A stretch of DNA of 7,766 bases. It comes from Mailhella sp. Lineage in GTDB: Bacteria; Desulfobacterota; Desulfovibrionia; Desulfovibrionales; Desulfovibrionaceae. The stretch is from the NCBI GenBank assembly GCA_017411945.1, contig JAFQPD010000077.1:1-7766 (forward strand), read 5' to 3'. The notes below the pieces were generated by a model that was not told the DNA's origin, did no database searches, and saw only the letters and a program-made list of their open reading frames with translations. The translations under genes were made by a program, and so were the position numbers. This document shows, in pieces, positions 5,673-7,766 of the stretch (the stretch's first letter is position 1; each line of letters opens with the position of its first letter).

Positions 5673-5701
5673 TTTACAACTTGTGATAAAAAGGGCATAG
5701 T
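5673..5701 (+). promoter_or_regulatory. Putative promoter of a small RNA
   Basis: TTTACA (5673-5678, 5 of 6 to the -35 consensus) and CATAGT (5696-5701, 4 of 6 to the -10 consensus) are separated by exactly 17 bp. The expected start is at about 5707-5709. No coding sequence follows on this strand before the terminator at 5780-5804. Confidence 0.5.
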
Positions 5702-5706
5702 CCCTC

Positions 5707-5804
5707 TGTCGATGTGTTCCGGCAGGAATCTCGGCACTTGGTAAAAGGTAAAGGACTGCGGGCCGAAAGGCCCGGGAAGCGGGGAGATCGGTCTCCCCGT
5801 TTTT
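5707..5804 (+). ncRNA. Candidate small RNA of about 100 nt, family not recognised
   Basis: A promoter-like pair upstream and a strong terminator at the end delimit a short transcript with no credible reading frame and no downstream gene on its strand, so it is not a leader or riboswitch for a neighbour. Visible structure: TTCC-GGCA-GGAA near 5717-5728; an A/G-rich, apparently unpaired middle with the repeated word GGTAAA (5741-5754); CGGGCC-GAAA-GGCCCG, a 6-bp stem with a GNRA tetraloop (about 5759-5774); and the terminal stem. Several GGA triplets (AGGAA, AAGGAC, GGGAAG) are present, as in CsrA-binding RNAs, but that is speculative. It lacks the core motifs of SRP RNA, tmRNA, RNase P and the common riboswitches that I know. 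Confidence 0.5.
5780..5804 (+). terminator. Intrinsic terminator ending the candidate sRNA
   Basis: A perfect 8-bp GC-rich stem CGGGGAGA/TCTCCCCG (5780-5787 with 5792-5799) with a TCGG tetraloop is followed by T5 (5800-5804). It is compact and strong, and is separate from the next hairpin. Confidence 0.85.
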
Positions 5805-5809
5805 CTTTA

Positions 5810-5851
5810 AAAAGCCGCGCTTCTTCGTGTGCTGAAGAAAGCGCGGCTTTT
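5810..5851 (-). terminator. Terminator of the permease gene, bidirectional
   Basis: AAAAGCCGCGCTTCTTC (5810-5826) pairs with GAAGAAAGCGCGGCTTTT (5834-5851), with a single bulged base and a short loop. On the minus strand the stem ends in a T-run, 12 bp beyond the permease stop codon. The flanking A and T runs make it usable from both sides, so it also insulates against the convergent sRNA transcript. Confidence 0.85.
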
Positions 5852-5863
5852 CGTCTGCATAAC

Positions 5864-6915
5864 TTACAGGCCGAAGGGCAGGGCGTTGAACAGCCAGCCC
5901 AAGAGCGTGAACAGCACGAGCAGGAAGCTCGCGAACAGCGCGAGGAGCGGTATGCGCATCACCTGCTTGAGCATGAGGAGCTCGGGCAGGCTGGCGGCCA
6001 CAGTGCTCATGCAGAAGGCCAGCGTGGTGCCCACGGGTAAACCTTTCATGAGCAGGCTTTCCATGACTGGGACAATGCCCGTCACGTTGGTGTAGAGAGG
6101 TATGCCGGCGGCGACGGCCAGCGGAACGGACCACCAGCGGCCATTTCCAAGATTTTCGGCGAACCATTCCTGAGGGACGAAGCCATGCAGCCCGGCTCCC
6201 AGAGCCACGCCTAGGAAGACCCATTTCCATACGCGGCGGAAAATGGTGCGCGTTTCTCCAAGGGCGAAGCTGTGGCGATATTCGAGGGGGATGCGCCTGC
6301 GCTCAGCCCGCATCGTCAGCATCTGCATGGCCGGGCGTTTCATTTCTTCCCAAAGGTAGGGCTGAAGCCAGCGTTCAGCGTGCAGAGCGTCCATGAGCAG
6401 GCCGCCGAGCATGCCGGCTGCAAGGCCGGAAGCCACATAAAGGAGCGTGACCTTCCAGCCCAGAAGCCCCCAGAGCAGCACCACGGCCACTTCGTTGATG
6501 ATGGGAGAGGTGATGAGGAAGGCCATGGTGATGCCCAGCGGGATCCTTGCAGTGGTGAAGCCGATGAAGAGCGGCACGCTGGAGCAGGAGCAGAAAGGCG
6601 TGACGGCGCCGAAGAAGGAGCCCAGCACATAGCCGAAGCCGCGCCCCTTGCCCTTCAGGTATTCGCGCACCCGTCGGTATCTATGCCGGCGCGGAGCAAG
6701 CCTATGGCATAGACCATGAGCACGAGCAGGAGCAGTATCTTCGGCGCATCGTAAAGGAAGAACTCGAGGGCATGTCCGAGGGGGGACTCCTGCTCCAGGC
6801 CGAGGAGGCCATAGGTCAGCCAATGAGCCAGAGGGGCGACGCTGACATAGGCGCAGATCCAGAGGGCAAGCGCGGCAACGGCCTTTGCAAGGAAGATGAG
6901 AGAGGCTTTCGTCAT
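5864..6915 (-). pseudogene. ArsP/DUF318-type permease, interrupted by a frameshift
   Basis: Two overlapping minus-strand frames together make one membrane protein of about 350 residues, the normal family length (predicted permease, PF03773). Frame one starts MTKASLIFLAKAVAALALWI (ATG 6913-6915, GGAG at 6924-6927) and reaches LLRAGIDTD at 6673, then goes to nonsense and stops. Frame two continues as RVREYLKGKGRGFGYVLG and holds the core motif TPFCSCSSVPLFIGF plus the second-half motif GIPLYTNVTGIVPVMESLL. Adding one C after GAC (6675-6673) restores GIDTDRVREYL, so a one-base deletion is the simplest explanation. Characterised relatives export organoarsenicals, but others are of unknown substrate. 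It could be a true pseudogene or a sequencing error; no slippery heptamer suggests programmed frameshifting. Confidence 0.85.
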
Positions 6916-6939
6916 GGCGGTGTCTCCATCACAACTTTG

Positions 6940-6963
6940 TTATTTGGCAATTTATGCAAATAA
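6940..6963. promoter_or_regulatory. Inverted repeat overlapping the permease promoter, candidate operator
   Basis: TTATTTG (6940-6946) and CAAATAA (6957-6963) form 7-bp inverted arms around a 10-bp A/T-rich centre. They cover the -10 box and part of the spacer. This placement suits a repressor of the ArsR type, which often controls permeases of this family, but no regulator gene is in the window and the binding protein is unknown. Confidence 0.4.
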
Positions 6964-6976
6964 AGGAAAAAGTCAA
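6949..6976 (-). promoter_or_regulatory. Putative promoter of the permease gene
   Basis: On the minus strand TTGACT (6976-6971, 5 of 6) and TAAATT (6954-6949, 4 of 6) are 16 bp apart. Transcription would start at about 6942, leaving a UTR of roughly 25 nt that contains the GGAG ribosome binding site. An inverted repeat overlaps the -10 region. Confidence 0.45.
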
Positions 6977-6992
6977 GGCTCTGCAGTCAGCT

Positions 6993-7022
6993 AAAAAAGC
7001 CCGCCTCAAAAGAGAGACGGGC
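6993..7022 (-). terminator. Intrinsic terminator after metG
   Basis: Read on the minus strand, GCCCGTCTC (7022-7014) pairs with GAGGCGGGC (7007-6999) through nine pairs, one of them a T-G wobble, over a six-base loop. It is followed by six T's (6998-6993). It starts 25 bp after the metG stop codon and separates metG from the permease promoter. Confidence 0.87.
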
Positions 7023-7047
7023 CTTTTGTCATGCAGAAGCGTAGGGA

Positions 7048-7766
7048 TTACGCGATGGTGGAGCCGCTGGGAGCGTCGGCGGTGAGCAGGGTGAGCTTGC
7101 CGTCGAACTCGGCGGTGAGGATCATGCCCTGAGATTCAAGGCCGCGCAGCTTGCGGGGGGGCAGGTTGGCTACCACGACCACCTTCGCGCCCACGAGGTC
7201 TTCGGGCTTGAAGTGGGCGGCAATGCCGGAGCAGATCTGGCGGGGCTTGTCTTCGCCGAGGTCCACGTCGAAGCGCAGGAGCTTGTCGGCGTTGGGGTGC
7301 TGTTCTGCGGCCACGATGGTGCCCACGCGCAGGTCGAGCTTCTGGAAGTCGGCGAATTCGATGAAGGGCTTCGCGCCTTCAGCGGGGGCGGCGGGAGCTT
7401 CCTGCTTGGGGGCCTCCTTGGCCTTCTTTTCCTTCTTGGGCTTGGGAGCTTCCTCTTCCTTGGGCATTTCGAGGCGGGGGAAGAGGTTGGAGGAAGAGGC
7501 TATCTCAAGGCCGGTGCGCAGATGCATGCGGTAGGTGATGACGTCCTTGAGCACGGCTTCGGAGAGTTCGCCCTGCGGGCGGCCGAGCTGGGCCTGCATG
7601 GTGGCCGAGGAATTGGGCATGATGGGCCAGAGCAGGTAGCATACCTTGTACATGTTCTCGAGCAGGGTGCGGATGACAGTGCCGAGGCGTTCGGTCTCGC
7701 CGTTCTTGGCGAGGGTCCAGGGGGCCTGTTCGTCCACATACTTGTTCATGGCGCGCACGGGCACCC
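7048..7766 (-). CDS. metG: Methionyl-tRNA synthetase (partial: C-terminal 238 residues)
   Basis: MetRS attaches methionine to tRNA-Met in the cytoplasm. The visible part is the C-terminal third; the catalytic domain and start lie beyond the right edge. The segment VPVRAMNKYVDEQAPWTLAK and the following helices (about 7764-7480) are the anticodon-binding alpha-helical domain. A low-complexity Lys/Glu/Ala/Pro linker follows (about 7475-7366). The rest (about 7365-7051) is an EMAP/Trbp111-type tRNA-binding OB fold, shown by FQKLDLRVGTI, HPNADKLL, RQICSGIA and LPPRKLRGLESQGMILTA. This appended domain mediates dimerisation and general tRNA binding in many bacterial MetRS. The stop TAA is at 7050-7048, followed by a strong terminator. 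The frame is open to the window edge, so GTG at 7764 is an internal valine, not a start. Confidence 0.96.
   Translation of the reverse strand, partial: VPVRAMNKYVDEQAPWTLAKNGETERLGTVIRTLLENMYKVCYLLWPIMPNSSATMQAQLGRPQGELSEAVLKDVITYRMHLRTGLEIASSSNLFPRLEMPKEEEAPKPKKEKKAKEAPKQEAPAAPAEGAKPFIEFADFQKLDLRVGTIVAAEQHPNADKLLRFDVDLGEDKPRQICSGIAAHFKPEDLVGAKVVVVANLPPRKLRGLESQGMILTAEFDGKLTLLTADAPSGSTIA

Noticed and set aside
5707..5804. Signal recognition particle RNA, tmRNA or known riboswitch
   Set aside because: The conserved SRP loop motif, tmRNA tag features and familiar riboswitch cores are not present, and no gene lies downstream on that strand.
5714..6040. Plus-strand 108-codon frame starting in the candidate sRNA
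   Set aside because: Runs through two intrinsic terminators and then antisense to the permease; no plausible protein features.
6655..6700. Programmed ribosomal frameshift in the permease
   Set aside because: No slippery heptamer or stimulatory structure is evident at the break; a one-base deletion is simpler.

Overview
The window looks like chromosome of a GC-rich Gram-negative bacterium, most likely in the Desulfovibrionaceae (Desulfovibrio/Bilophila/Mailhella-like). This is an inference from codon use, the style of the housekeeping proteins, an LPS heptosyltransferase-type gene, and a G/A-rich intergenic palindrome of a kind I associate with that family. No phage, transposon, CRISPR or tRNA signal is visible.

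Layout. Positions 1-225 (minus) hold the first 75 codons of rpsL (ribosomal protein S12), with a good sigma70-type promoter at 272-300. The divergent region 301-718 carries an AT-rich stretch, a GC-rich block with inverted repeats, and then a textbook tryptophan attenuator. The attenuator has a promoter-like TTGACA, a 17-residue leader peptide with three consecutive Trp codons (548-601), mutually exclusive hairpins and an intrinsic terminator (644-674). It precedes a stand-alone trpB (719-1927) that ends in its own terminator. A perfect 23-bp inverted repeat (2058-2105) follows. Next comes a tight three-gene operon: a glycosyltransferase family 9/heptosyltransferase (2139-3212), a TatD-family metal-dependent hydrolase (3215-4072) and miaB (4075-5427). 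Both junctions in that operon have 2-bp gaps, and it ends in a terminator at 5447-5489.

Positions 5490-5863 have no protein gene. They contain an A-tract-rich segment, a promoter-like pair at 5673-5701, and a compact GC-rich segment ending in a terminator (5780-5804). Together these are a candidate small RNA of about 100 nt. A bidirectional terminator (5810-5851) separates it from a convergent ArsP/DUF318-type permease gene on the minus strand (5864-6915). That gene is interrupted by what looks like a single-base deletion near 6673. Its promoter overlaps an inverted repeat that could be an operator. The window ends with the C-terminal third of metG (7048-7766, minus), with a terminator just beyond it.

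Functionally the genes are mostly translation and core metabolism: S12, MetRS, the tRNA thiomethylase MiaB and tryptophan synthase beta. One envelope glycosyltransferase and one broken transporter complete the set. The most informative elements are regulatory: the trp attenuator of an orphan trpB, the candidate sRNA, and the repeated palindromic gene junctions.
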